Below, one piece after another: positions 17,220 to 24,861 of a DNA stretch of 35,937 nt (positions within the stretch are counted from its first letter, which is position 1; the number at the start of each line of letters is the position of its first letter). A program made the position numbers and the translations under genes. The stretch is from Clostridia bacterium. GTDB lineage: Bacteria; Bacillota; Clostridia; Oscillospirales; Acutalibacteraceae. The notes below the pieces were generated by a model. The model was not told where the DNA came from, made no database searches, and worked only from the letters and a program-made list of their open reading frames with translations. The stretch is taken from contig JAFSYP010000063.1 of NCBI GenBank assembly GCA_017449935.1, positions 1-35,937 on the forward strand. Reading direction: 5' to 3'.

Positions 17220-18710
17220 TCAAAGCATCGCGCGCAGCACGGCGTCTTCCATCGTCTCGCGCGTGCAGCACTGCGTAAAGCGGACCGTCTTGTCCTTCAG
17301 CTCCAAAAGCTGCTTCGGACACGGGAAGCCGGTCTTTTCAAGCAGCGCGTCCACCATGCCGAATTCATCCGCGGCGCACACGTCGGGCGCAACGGCAGCC
17401 AGAACGGTTTTGCTGAATTTATACGGGCTCGCCGTCGACGCGATCACGCTCGGCGTACGATCGCCCGTCGCGGCGGCATAATCCCGATAGACCTGCACGG
17501 CGACGGCGGTATGCGTGTCGCACAAATACCCTTCCTGTTCGTAAACAGTGCGGATCAGAGCTTTCGTCGCGTCTTCGTCGCAATAGCCGCCGAAGAACAC
17601 GTCCGCGATTCTTTTATGCATGTCGCTGCCGACGTCATACACGCCCTGCTCGGACAGCTCGCGCATCCACGTTTTCGTCTGTGCGTCGTCCATGCCGCAA
17701 AGAAGGAACAGCAACCGCTCTAAATTGCTGGAGATCAGAATATCCATCGACGGCGAGGACGTGCAGTAGAACTCGCGTCTGCGGTCATAAACGCCGGTTT
17801 CGATAAAATCGGTCAGAACCTTGTTGCGGTTCGAGGCGCAGATCAGCCGACGGATCGGGACGCCCATTTCCTTTGCGTAATAGGCCGCGAGGATGTTGCC
17901 GAAGTTTCCGGTCGGCACGACGACATTGATCGCATCGCCGTTGCTGATCTCGCCGTCCGCGAGCAGATCGCAGTACGCGGAAACGTAATACACGATCTGC
18001 GGGACAAGGCGGCCCCAGTTGATCGAATTGGCGGAGGAGAACATCTTGTTTTTCTGCGCGAGCTTTTGCGCGACAGCGGGATCGGTAAAAATCTTTTTGA
18101 CGCCTGTCTGCGCATCGTCAAAGTTGCCCTTGATCGCACAGACCGCGACGTTCGCGCCTTCCTGCGTCGTCATTTGCAGCTTCTGCATGGGACTGACGCC
18201 GTCGCTCGGATAGAACACCATGATCTGCGTGTTCGGCACGTCCCTAAAGCCTTCCAGTGCGGCCTTGCCCGTATCGCCGGACGTCGCGACCAGGATCACG
18301 ATCTGCTTGCCGCCCGCCGCTTTTCCGGCCGAAACGGTCAGAAGATGCGGCAAAAGCTGCAGCGCCATATCCTTGAACGCGCAGGTCGGTCCGCGCCAAA
18401 GCTCCAAAACGTGCGACCCGTCCGCCAGCTTATGCAGCGGCGCCGTTTTCGGGCTGCTGAATTTCCCGTCGGCATACGCGCCCTCGACGCAGTCGTCGAT
18501 CTCTTTCTGCGAAAAATCCGTCAGGTACAGGGAAAGGATCTCCTTCGCTCTGCCTTTGTAGTCCAACGACGCCAGACGGGCGAGATCGTCCGCGGAAAGC
18601 TGCGGGATCGTTTCCGGCACGAACAGGCCGCCGTCCGCGGAAATACCATGCGTGATCGCTTCGGCCGAAGAAACGCGCACGCGCTTGTCTCTCGTACTTG
18701 TATACAGCAT
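17220..18710 (-). CDS. thrC: Threonine synthase
   Basis: ThrC converts phosphohomoserine to threonine with pyridoxal phosphate. The 496-residue product has the PLP lysine at 113 in GPTCAFKDMALQLL, the phosphate loop ATSGDTGKAAL and the VVPTGNFGN motif; the length is that of the long bacterial/fungal-type enzyme. ATG 18710 is used, with AAAGG 9-10 bases upstream; ATG 18719 overlaps that site. Its own promoter overlaps the end of the dipeptidase gene. Confidence 0.97.
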   Translation of the reverse strand: MLYTSTRDKRVRVSSAEAITHGISADGGLFVPETIPQLSADDLARLASLDYKGRAKEILSLYLTDFSQKEIDDCVEGAYADGKFSSPKTAPLHKLADGSHVLELWRGPTCAFKDMALQLLPHLLTVSAGKAAGGKQIVILVATSGDTGKAALEGFRDVPNTQIMVFYPSDGVSPMQKLQMTTQEGANVAVCAIKGNFDDAQTGVKKIFTDPAVAQKLAQKNKMFSSANSINWGRLVPQIVYYVSAYCDLLADGEISNGDAINVVVPTGNFGNILAAYYAKEMGVPIRRLICASNRNKVLTDFIETGVYDRRREFYCTSSPSMDILISSNLERLLFLLCGMDDAQTKTWMRELSEQGVYDVGSDMHKRIADVFFGGYCDEDATKALIRTVYEQEGYLCDTHTAVAVQVYRDYAAATGDRTPSVIASTASPYKFSKTVLAAVAPDVCAADEFGMVDALLEKTGFPCPKQLLELKDKTVRFTQCCTRETMEDAVLRAML

Positions 18711-18743
18711 AATCAACATCCTTTCGGAATCAAACTAAACTTT

Positions 18744-18771
18744 ATTATAACACATTTTTAAAAAAGTGCAA
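18744..18771 (-). promoter_or_regulatory. Candidate promoter for thrC
   Basis: On the minus strand TTGCAC (18766-18771) and TATAAT (18744-18749) are 16 bases apart. The -10 box overlaps the stop codon of the upstream dipeptidase gene. Confidence 0.65.
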
Positions 18772-19701
18772 ACCATTCTCAAAAAATATTTTTTCACACA
18801 GCACGCGGGAAAAACCATGCTCCGTAAAATACGCATACAGACGCGGGATATATTCTATTCCGGCAAGCTCCGGATGAATTTCGCACCCGTCGAAGTCGCT
18901 GCCGACGGCAAGAACGGATTCGCCGCCGATCTCAAGGATATGCGACGCGTGACGCAGCGCCGCGTCAAACCCGTCGTCCGGGGAATCGCCCAGGAAGCTG
19001 CGGCAAAAATTCAGGCCGATCAAGCCGCCGCGTTCGGACAGCGCGCGGATCTGGCCGTCGTCCAAAGCGCGCCGCACGGAGAATACTTTATCTGTGCCGT
19101 CTTTGCGCGTGCGTTCGAGCACAGCCGCAGACGTGGAGTGGCTGGCCAGCACGGGACGGCGCGACGTATCCAGGACGTCGTAAAAGCCGACGCGGTCGAG
19201 ATGCGAGACGTCCGCGATCATGCCGAGCTCATCCATCGCGCGCACGACGTCCGTGCCGAACGGTTTCAGACGTCCGCCCGCCGACTGGCAGCCGAAGCCC
19301 AGTTCGTTTTCGGCGTTCCAAGTCAGAGTCAGAATGCGAACGCCAATGCGGTAGAGTTCATACAATCTGTTTATTCTGCCGCCGAGCACCGCGCCGCCCT
19401 CCACGGCGAACACGGCGGCGCACTTTCCGTCGGCCAGCGCGTTCCGGATCTCGTCGTACGTGCGACAGACCGTCGCGCCGGACTCGCTGCATTCGCATTC
19501 AAAAAACGCTGCGTTGTCGAGATAATAGCTCCATGCCGCGTCGCCGCGCAGTTCGTCCGGAATCCAGACGGCAAACGTCTGCACCCATTCGGAAAAAGCG
19601 GCGCCCCGGTCAAAATCCAGATGCAGCGGATTGCACTTCACGGAAAGCCTGCGCTTGCGGCATTCGGTGACCGTATCGCAGTGAAGATCCAAAAAACGCA
19701 T
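18745..19701 (-). CDS. Membrane dipeptidase family (M19) zinc peptidase
   Basis: This is a renal-dipeptidase-like metalloenzyme (318 aa) that hydrolyses dipeptides, often with D-residues. It has the HxD zinc ligands at positions 7 and 9 (LHCDT), the bridging glutamate in AVEGG, LTLTWNAEN, DVSHL, the ASHS histidine and GSDFDG near the end. No signal peptide or anchor is visible, so the enzyme is probably cytoplasmic despite the family name. AAAGGAG precedes ATG 19701. It lies 18 bases after rnhB. Confidence 0.9.
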   Translation of the reverse strand: MRFLDLHCDTVTECRKRRLSVKCNPLHLDFDRGAAFSEWVQTFAVWIPDELRGDAAWSYYLDNAAFFECECSESGATVCRTYDEIRNALADGKCAAVFAVEGGAVLGGRINRLYELYRIGVRILTLTWNAENELGFGCQSAGGRLKPFGTDVVRAMDELGMIADVSHLDRVGFYDVLDTSRRPVLASHSTSAAVLERTRKDGTDKVFSVRRALDDGQIRALSERGGLIGLNFCRSFLGDSPDDGFDAALRHASHILEIGGESVLAVGSDFDGCEIHPELAGIEYIPRLYAYFTEHGFSRVLCEKIFFENGLHFFKNVL

Positions 19702-19719
19702 AGTATCTCCTTTGGCAGC

Positions 19720-20322
19720 TCAGTGCATCTTTTTCAAAAACGTCAGACGGTGGATCGGCGAAGGCCCGTACGCGCGCAGCGCCTCATAATGCAGCTTCGT
19801 TCCGTAGCCCTTATGCTGCGCAAACGCGTACTGCGGGTATTGCGCGTCCATTTCCAGCATGAAGCGGTCACGGCTGACCTTCGCCAGCACGGACGCCGCG
19901 GCAATACTCTGACAGATCGCGTCGCCCTTGACGATCGTTTCGCCCGGTACGACAAGCGGCGGCATACGGTTCCCGTCAATCAGTGCGTAATCCGCCGGGA
20001 TGGAAAGCCCTTCCACGGCGCGACGCATCGCAAGATACGTCGCCTGCAGAATATTATATGCGTCGATCTCCTTTTCGTCCGCAAAGGCGATCGAGTAGCT
20101 GACCGCCGTTTCACAGATGATCGGGAAAAGCGCTTCACGCTTCTTTTCGGTCAGTTTTTTGGAATCGTTCAGCCCCTCGATCAGAATATCGGGCGGCAGG
20201 ATGACCGCCGCGGCATACACGGGGCCGGCCAGCGGCCCGCGTCCGGCTTCATCCACGCCGCATACAAACCGTGCGCCCTCGGCGCGGATCTGTGCTTCAA
20301 AAGGTTTCCATTCTGCTTTCAT
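19720..20322 (-). CDS. rnhB: Ribonuclease HII
   Basis: RNase HII removes ribonucleotides and RNA primers from DNA. The 200-residue protein has the catalytic DE pair at 24-25 in [18 protein letters not shown], the third acid in LIDGN, the metal-binding aspartate in IVKGDA and the [10 protein letters not shown] helix, ending with the typical HKGYGT segment. GGAGG lies close to ATG 20322. An intrinsic terminator separates it from rbgA, although the pairing rbgA-rnhB is common in Firmicutes. Confidence 0.96.
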   Translation of the reverse strand: MKAEWKPFEAQIRAEGARFVCGVDEAGRGPLAGPVYAAAVILPPDILIEGLNDSKKLTEKKREALFPIICETAVSYSIAFADEKEIDAYNILQATYLAMRRAVEGLSIPADYALIDGNRMPPLVVPGETIVKGDAICQSIAAASVLAKVSRDRFMLEMDAQYPQYAFAQHKGYGTKLHYEALRAYGPSPIHRLTFLKKMH

Positions 20323-20333
20323 AGCGCCTCCAT

Positions 20334-20376
20334 AAAAAAACAGTCCGGGTCAAAGCGTGACTCTGACTCAAACTGT
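20334..20376 (-). terminator. Intrinsic terminator at the end of rbgA
   Basis: On the minus strand ACAGTTTGAGTCA (20364-20376) pairs with TGACCCGGACTGT (20340-20352): 13 positions with two wobbles and one mismatch, then seven T residues. The upstream arm includes the last codons and the stop of rbgA. Confidence 0.8.
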
Positions 20377-21237
20377 CTGCGTCGGTGTTTCCAAAGTGAT
20401 CCTGCCGAGCCGGCCGGATCTGTATTCGTCCAAAAGCATATTCGCCGTGCGTTCGGCGTCGATCTCGCCGCCGCGCATGAGCATCCCGCGTTTTCTGCCG
20501 ATCTGCTCAAGGACCTGCCACGGCATGTCGTCGGGCTGAGGCATGACGCCGTATCTGTCTGAAAGGCGATCGGCATACTCTGCCTGCAAAACCTCCAGCA
20601 GACGGACCGCCATCAGTTCGCTGTCGAGGATCTCGTCCTTGACCGAGCCGATGAACGCGAGCCTGTCGCCGACCTGCGGATCGTCAAACTTCGGCCAGAG
20701 CACGCCGGGCGTATCGAGAAGCTCGATCCCGCTGCCGATGGCAAACCATTGGTTCTGCCGTGTGACGCCGGGCCTGTCGGCGACCTTGGCGCGATTCCTG
20801 CCGGCCATACGATTGATAAAGGAAGATTTACCGGTATTCGGTATCCCGACGACCATAATGCGCAGCGGTTTGCCGGGCATACCTTTTTCGATGTTTTTAC
20901 GGATTGTGTCGGACAGAACGTCCTGCACGAGCGCAGGATACGCGTTTAATCCCCTGCCCGAACGGCAGTCCACAGGCAGCACGCCGGCGCCCTGCGATTC
21001 AAAATGTCGCACCCACGCACGCGTCGCCTGCGCGTCCGCAAGATCACACTTGTTGAGCAGAATGATGTGCGGTTTACGGCCGATCAGATCCAAAAGCTCC
21101 GGATTGCGGCTGCTCATCGGAATGCGGGCGTCGAGCAGCTCCGTCACGGCGTCCACCAAAGGCAGATATTCCCGGATCTGTCTGCGCGTGCGCGCCATAT
21201 GACCGGGAAACCATTGAACAGTCTGATCCTGCTGCAT
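20368..21237 (-). CDS. rbgA: Ribosome biogenesis GTPase RbgA (YlqF)
   Basis: RbgA is the circularly permuted GTPase that completes 50S subunit maturation in Firmicutes. The 289-residue product shows the permuted order: G4 NKCD at 62-65, then G1 GIPNTGKSS, G2 PGVT and G3 DTPGVL. The N-terminal VQWFPGHMARTRR is the family signature, and the C-terminal domain is present. ATG 21237 follows AAGGAG. It begins 9 bases after the lepB stop, continuing the rplS-lepB-rbgA order known in Bacillus and Clostridium. Confidence 0.96.
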   Translation of the reverse strand: MQQDQTVQWFPGHMARTRRQIREYLPLVDAVTELLDARIPMSSRNPELLDLIGRKPHIILLNKCDLADAQATRAWVRHFESQGAGVLPVDCRSGRGLNAYPALVQDVLSDTIRKNIEKGMPGKPLRIMVVGIPNTGKSSFINRMAGRNRAKVADRPGVTRQNQWFAIGSGIELLDTPGVLWPKFDDPQVGDRLAFIGSVKDEILDSELMAVRLLEVLQAEYADRLSDRYGVMPQPDDMPWQVLEQIGRKRGMLMRGGEIDAERTANMLLDEYRSGRLGRITLETPTQTV

Positions 21238-21246
21238 TTGCGCTCC

Positions 21247-21966
21247 TTATGAATAATTATACTCCATGCCGACTTTCCAGTGGCCGAACGGCATCAAACG
21301 GAAAGACACGGTGCCGAGGATATAGTTCGAGTCGATCAGACCGATCGCGGACGAACGGCTGTCCGAGGAATGCGGACGGTTGTCGCCGAGCACAAATACA
21401 TGCCCCTCCGGAACGGTCAGCGGATAGTTGTCAAGATCCTCGCGCTGCGTCATGACGTCCGGCGCGATATAAGTTTCGACCAGCTTCTCGCCGTCGAGAT
21501 AGACGTGCCCGTCGCGGATGTCGACGGTCTGGCCCTCTGTTGCGACGACGCGCTTCACGATCGGCTCGTCAAACGCGTTCGGCTGCGTGATGATCACAAT
21601 ATCGCCGGCTTTCGGCTCCTTCGGAACAGAAGAAACGGCCAGCCAGTCGTCCTCATGCAGCGTCGGCAGCATGGACGGACCGATCACGCCGACGAAACGC
21701 CAGAAAAACGTAAATACGACCATGATCGCGATCACCGCGGTGCCGACGACGGACGCCAGATCATACAGCGGGAAAGCGATGCGTTCCTTGCGCGTTTTCG
21801 GCTTTTGCGGCTCGTCCGGCGCGGACGCGTCATCCGCTGCGGCGGGCGCTTCCTCCGGCTGTTCCGACGGGATCGCGGTTTCCTCGGAAACCTTTTCCAG
21901 CATTTCGGACGATTCCTCCGTCATTTCCGTTTCTTCGGAAACGATCATATCTTTTTCATCATCCAT
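21247..21966 (-). CDS. lepB: Signal peptidase I with long acidic N-terminus (second tandem copy)
   Basis: This is a type I signal peptidase of 239 residues. Residues 1-60 are a Glu/Ser/Ala/Pro-rich acidic cytoplasmic extension without predicted structure. One membrane segment lies at about 70-92, then the catalytic Ser98 (GPSMLPTL) and Lys138 (VKRVV), and GDNRPHSSDSR near the C-terminus. The catalytic domain faces outside. It starts 14 bases after its paralogue and has a weak ribosome site. The acidic extension, absent from the first copy, may set a different partner or localisation; this is inference. Confidence 0.94.
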   Translation of the reverse strand: MDDEKDMIVSEETEMTEESSEMLEKVSEETAIPSEQPEEAPAAADDASAPDEPQKPKTRKERIAFPLYDLASVVGTAVIAIMVVFTFFWRFVGVIGPSMLPTLHEDDWLAVSSVPKEPKAGDIVIITQPNAFDEPIVKRVVATEGQTVDIRDGHVYLDGEKLVETYIAPDVMTQREDLDNYPLTVPEGHVFVLGDNRPHSSDSRSSAIGLIDSNYILGTVSFRLMPFGHWKVGMEYNYS

Positions 21967-21980
21967 GAATGTCGCCTACT

Positions 21981-22607
21981 TTACTTAATGGTAATACCGG
22001 ACAGGGATTTGAACGGATACACGCGATATTTGACCGTGCCGAGGATATAGTTCTCGTCGATCAGACCGACCGTCGTGAATCGGCTGTCCTTTGAATTGCT
22101 GCGGTTGTCGCCCAGCACGAATACCTTCCCCTTCGGGACGACCAGCGGGAACGTCACGTCGCCGATCGCTTCGGTCTGCGCATCAAACGCTGTTTCCTGC
22201 TCGGCCTGATCGTTGATGATGACGGCATGAGACAGGCTGTCGATGTCGACCTTGTCGCCGCCCATGGCGATCACGCGCTTGACGAGCGGTTTTTCCATCG
22301 TGTTCGGCTGGGTGATGATGACGACGTCGCGCTTGCGGATCGGCGAAAACGCAGACACGGCAAGCCAGTCGCCGTCATGCAGCGTGGGCTCCATCGACTG
22401 TCCCTGCACGCCGACGCCGCGGAAGAAAAACGTGAATACAACAAACAATATCACGACCGCGGCTGCACCTGCCGCGACCGTTTCGTAAAAGAACGACCAC
22501 AGCTTACCGCCCTGCTGCGCCTGCGTATGTTCGTCATCGTCGATACTGCGCACAAAATGGAACCAATAATCCTGTATCATATCCTGCAAAAGGATCACCC
22601 CATCCAT
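21981..22607 (-). CDS. lepB: Signal peptidase I (first tandem copy)
   Basis: This is a type I signal peptidase of about 208 residues that releases exported proteins from their signal peptides. It has a short cytoplasmic N-terminus, a membrane segment at about 43-66, catalytic Ser71 (GQSMEPTL) and Lys110 (VKRVIAMGGD), and GDNRSNSKDSR. The start is uncertain: ATG 22607 has no good ribosome site, and ATG 22580 has AGGA almost touching it. The catalytic domain is clearly paralogous to the following gene. It lies 158 bases after rplS, across a structured spacer. Confidence 0.93.
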   Translation of the reverse strand: MDGVILLQDMIQDYWFHFVRSIDDDEHTQAQQGGKLWSFFYETVAAGAAAVVILFVVFTFFFRGVGVQGQSMEPTLHDGDWLAVSAFSPIRKRDVVIITQPNTMEKPLVKRVIAMGGDKVDIDSLSHAVIINDQAEQETAFDAQTEAIGDVTFPLVVPKGKVFVLGDNRSNSKDSRFTTVGLIDENYILGTVKYRVYPFKSLSGITIK

Positions 22608-22631
22608 CAAAATTCAATAAAAGAAAGAGAC

Positions 22632-22736
22632 CCGACACGACGCAAAGACCCCTGAAAGGAAAGTCCTGAGCACGTGCCGGGCTCGATCAGGCGCATCTTG
22701 CCGACGCGCCTTCGCATCTCGGATCCTGCCGGCACA
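22632..22736 (-). promoter_or_regulatory. Structured spacer with competing hairpins between rplS and lepB
   Basis: On the minus strand the segment CCCGGCAC (22675-22682) can pair with upstream GTGCCGGC (22729-22736) or with downstream GTGTCGGG (22632-22639). The first pairing encloses a GGCGC/GCGCC hairpin. The second encloses weaker pairs and is followed by a pyrimidine-rich TCTCTTTCTTTT tract. The arrangement resembles an attenuator; no known RNA family is recognised. Confidence 0.45.
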
Positions 22737-22765
22737 AAGTAACGCCGACGACCAGCCGCAGAGGA

Positions 22766-23107
22766 TTAAAGCTTCTCCTTAACCTTTGCCGCCTTACCGA
22801 CTCTGTCGCGCAGATAATACAGCTTGCTTCTGCGAACGCGGCCCTTGCGGACAAGCTCCACCTTCTCCACGTTGGGAGAATGCACGGGGAATACTCTTTC
22901 CACGCCGACGCCGTAGGATACTCTGCGGACGGTGAAGGTCTCGGACACGCCGGAGCCCTTCTTCGCGATCACGGTACCCTCGAAGGTCTGTACTCTTTCT
23001 CTCTCGCCTTCACGGATCTTGACGTGCACGCGTACGGTGCTGCCGATGGCGATCTCGGGTTTCTGCTCTTTCAGGCTGCTCTGCGCCATGAGTTTGAGTG
23101 CGTCCAT
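22766..23107 (-). CDS. rplS: 50S ribosomal protein L19
   Basis: L19 sits at the interface of the ribosomal subunits. The 113-residue product has the family pattern: [41 protein letters not shown] and a basic C-terminus [24 protein letters not shown], with normal length. ATG 23107 follows GGAGG at 9 bases. It is the first gene of the rplS-lepB-lepB-rbgA unit and has its own promoter and a structured leader. Confidence 0.98.
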   Translation of the reverse strand: MDALKLMAQSSLKEQKPEIAIGSTVRVHVKIREGERERVQTFEGTVIAKKGSGVSETFTVRRVSYGVGVERVFPVHSPNVEKVELVRKGRVRRSKLYYLRDRVGKAAKVKEKL

Positions 23108-23213
23108 TTTTTCTTTCCTCCAGTTTTCAGATGTTCGTAACGCGCCGCGCCAGAGGACCACCCGCTTTAATGTTGTGGCATTAAACCCCGTCCTGAGAGA
23201 CGGACACAAATGC
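23108..23213 (-). promoter_or_regulatory. Probable L19 leader RNA
   Basis: The 5' leader of rplS is about 105 bases. On the minus strand it folds into CCGTC/GACGG (23188-23203), then TTTAATG/CATTAAA (23166-23185), followed by GTTACGAACATC and the ribosome site. This resembles the ribosomal protein L19 leader known from Firmicutes, which regulates rplS. The match is from memory of the motif, not from a covariance model. Confidence 0.55.
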
Positions 23214-23219
23214 TAAAAT

Positions 23220-23248
23220 ATTTTAACACAGCATTTTACAAATTGCAA
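23220..23248 (-). promoter_or_regulatory. Candidate promoter for rplS
   Basis: On the minus strand TTGCAA (23243-23248) and TAAAAT (23220-23225) are separated by 17 bases, with the start expected near 23213. Confidence 0.7.
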
Positions 23249-23284
23249 GTGTTTTTTTAAATTATTCATACTTTTTTATTTGCC

Positions 23285-23313
23285 TTGCAAATTGTATCGC
23301 AGAATGGTATGAT
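23285..23313 (+). promoter_or_regulatory. Candidate promoter for the aldo/keto reductase
   Basis: TTGCAA (23285-23290) and TATGAT (23308-23313) are 17 bases apart, only 21 bases before the ATG at 23334, so the leader is very short. It is divergent from the rplS promoter. Confidence 0.65.
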
Positions 23314-23333
23314 AAAGGAAAGGAAGTGGTTCA

Positions 23334-24236
23334 ATGCAAAGGATGCTGGGCAAAACCGGGATCGCTCTATCCCCTGTCGGCTTCGGGTGCGCAAGCGTTT
23401 GGGGCAACTCGCTGATTTCCGACCATGACGCCGTAAAGCTGTTCGAGCAGGCATACGATCTCGGGATCACCTATTACGATACCGGCCACAGCTACGGAAT
23501 GGCGGAGGAGCGGATCGGCAAAGCGCTTGCAAACAGGTTTGTGCCGCGTGCTAAGATCGTGCTCTCCACCAAGTTCGGAACGCGCATCGTGAACGGGAAA
23601 TTGGTACACGACGTGTCCGCCGACTGGATACGCGAAAGCGTCCGGACGAGCCTGCGCCGCATGGGCACGGACTATATCGACCTGCTGTCCATTCACGGCA
23701 CGCGGCGGAGCGATTTTTGCGACGAAGTCTTTTCGACGTTGGCCGCGCTCAAGCAGGAAGGACTGGTTCGCGCGATCGGCGCTTCGACCAGCAACGACGC
23801 CGGACTGATCGCCGAGATCGGTCAGAACGGCCGGTTCGACTATGTGTTCATCCGGTACAATCTGTTCAACCGGCATCTGGAACCGCTGATGCATTCGCTG
23901 TATGAAAACGGTATCGGCGTGATCGCGGGCGCGCCGCTGGCGGAAAGGCTTTACTCAAACCGTGTGTTCCTTCCGCGCAGCAAAAAGGACGTCTGGTATC
24001 TCGTCCGCGCCGTCGCGCGTTTTCGCAAGCAGCTTTTGCAAGGAAGAAAATACCGTTTTATCAACCATGTAGATGGGATGAGCGGCGCGCAGATCGCGCT
24101 GCGTTATGTGCTGGATAACGAGGACGTGTCGTCGGCCGTCGTCGGGACTACGTCGCTCGACCACCTGAAAGACGATCTGCTGGCGCTGCAAAAAGAGATC
24201 CCGGCAGACGTCCTGCAAAAAATAAAATCCATTTAA
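23334..24236 (+). CDS. Aldo/keto reductase
   Basis: This is an NADPH-dependent aldo/keto reductase of 300 residues. The catalytic tetrad is complete: Asp49, Tyr54, Lys80 and His121 in YDTGHSYG, STKFG and SIHG. The barrel motifs GRAIGAST-like (VRAIGASTSN) and the C-terminal cofactor segment SSAVVGTTSLDHL are present. It has no C-terminal iron-sulfur cluster domain. The substrate cannot be told from sequence. GGAAG precedes the ATG. It is a single-gene unit facing away from rplS and followed by an intergenic repeat region. Confidence 0.9.
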   Translation: MQRMLGKTGIALSPVGFGCASVWGNSLISDHDAVKLFEQAYDLGITYYDTGHSYGMAEERIGKALANRFVPRAKIVLSTKFGTRIVNGKLVHDVSADWIRESVRTSLRRMGTDYIDLLSIHGTRRSDFCDEVFSTLAALKQEGLVRAIGASTSNDAGLIAEIGQNGRFDYVFIRYNLFNRHLEPLMHSLYENGIGVIAGAPLAERLYSNRVFLPRSKKDVWYLVRAVARFRKQLLQGRKYRFINHVDGMSGAQIALRYVLDNEDVSSAVVGTTSLDHLKDDLLALQKEIPADVLQKIKSI

Positions 24237-24269
24237 AACGACGTTCACGAAAAGTTGAAGAATACAGCA

Positions 24270-24480
24270 GTCTTTTCTTGATTGCGAGCGCGAAGCGCGT
24301 GGCAATCCGTTCCCCTGTGTCACAGCTCGATGTGCTTCCGAGGGGGATGCGGATCGCCGCGGTCGGCGCAGACGCCTCCCTCGCGATGACGTCGCCTTTG
24401 GCTGCATCTGACCATCCTCCAGCTTTCCGTGATGAACCTGTTATTATGCGGACGGCCGATAGCCGTCTACGAGCGGTGCT
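24270..24480. repeat. Structured intergenic repeat region, first part
   Basis: No gene is evident. GATTGC (24280-24285) pairs with GCAATC (24302-24307) around a GCGCGAAGCGC core, and GACGGC (24451-24456) pairs with GCCGTC (24462-24467). The modular CG-rich hairpins resemble dispersed palindromic repeats of Clostridia. TGCGGACGGCC (24447-24457) recurs at 24771-24781, linking this block to the second one. Confidence 0.5.
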
Positions 24481-24483
24481 GTA

Positions 24484-24525
24484 AAAAACAACGCAGCAGG
24501 GCGAAAGCTCTGCTGCGCTGGTTTT
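24484..24525. terminator. Bidirectional intrinsic terminator with GAAA loop
   Basis: CGCAGCAGGGC (24492-24502) and GCTCTGCTGCG (24507-24517) form an 11-bp stem with one wobble. TTTTT follows on the plus strand, and a TTTTTT run (from 24489 down) follows on the minus strand. It ends the minus-strand small ORF and could stop plus-strand reading from the reductase gene. Confidence 0.8.
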
Positions 24526-24533
24526 TATGCTGT

Positions 24534-24626
24534 TCAGTCTCCCAGACTGTTGATCATTTCGACCATCTGTTCCATCACGTCGCCGGCGGTTTGCAGCACG
24601 AAGACCCGTTTGGTGCTGTTGTGCAT
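24534..24626 (-). CDS. Candidate small ORF (30 aa)
   Basis: The frame encodes MHNSTKRVFVLQTAGDVMEQ and ten more residues ending NSLGD. The ATG at 24626 has AAGGGAGAG about 7 bases upstream, and a strong terminator follows the stop within 20 bases, as for a compact gene. The frame stays open to a TTG at 24656 (adding FDGSKGEIY), bounded by an in-frame TAA at 24660-24662, so a 40-residue form or a remnant C-terminal fragment of a lost gene is possible. It is hydrophilic with a likely C-terminal helix. I do not recognise it, and no clear promoter is seen. Confidence 0.4.
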   Translation of the reverse strand: MHNSTKRVFVLQTAGDVMEQMVEMINSLGD

Positions 24627-24717
24627 ATAAATCTCTCCCTTCGATCCGTCGAACAAGGATTACTTACAGAAAACCCATTAATTTACAGTTTATTTTAATA
24701 TCACATACACATTTCTT

Positions 24718-24840
24718 GCAGGGACGCGCATTGCGCGTCCGCCGTGTCGACACGAAATACCATGAAATATTGCGGACGGCCATCCCTGCGGACGATGGAT
24801 ACCGAAAAATCGCAGGGGCGGCCAAAACTGCCGCCCCAAC
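24718..24840. repeat. Structured intergenic repeat region, second part
   Basis: Nested palindromes fill the block: GCAGGGA (24718-24724) with TCCCTGC (24783-24789); GGACGCGC (24722-24729) with GCGCGTCC (24733-24740); the 10-base palindrome GTGTCGACAC (24744-24753); GTCCGC (24737-24742) with GCGGAC (24772-24777); and GGGGCGGC (24815-24822) with GCCGCCCC (24830-24837). The last hairpin, with ATTTTT after it on the minus strand, may end the lipid kinase transcript. Confidence 0.6.
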
Positions 24841-24861
24841 TGTTTAATCATCAATTCTGTT

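Noticed and set aside
18766-20562. 598-residue plus-strand frame opposite the dipeptidase and rnhB
   Set aside because: It is antisense to genes with complete catalytic motifs and crosses a terminator.
22651-22690. RNase P RNA-like GGAAAGTCC motif
   Set aside because: The surrounding 150 bases are far too short and lack the other conserved regions of RNase P RNA.
24270-24840. CRISPR array
   Set aside because: The palindromic modules are not evenly spaced direct repeats with unique spacers, and no cas genes are present.
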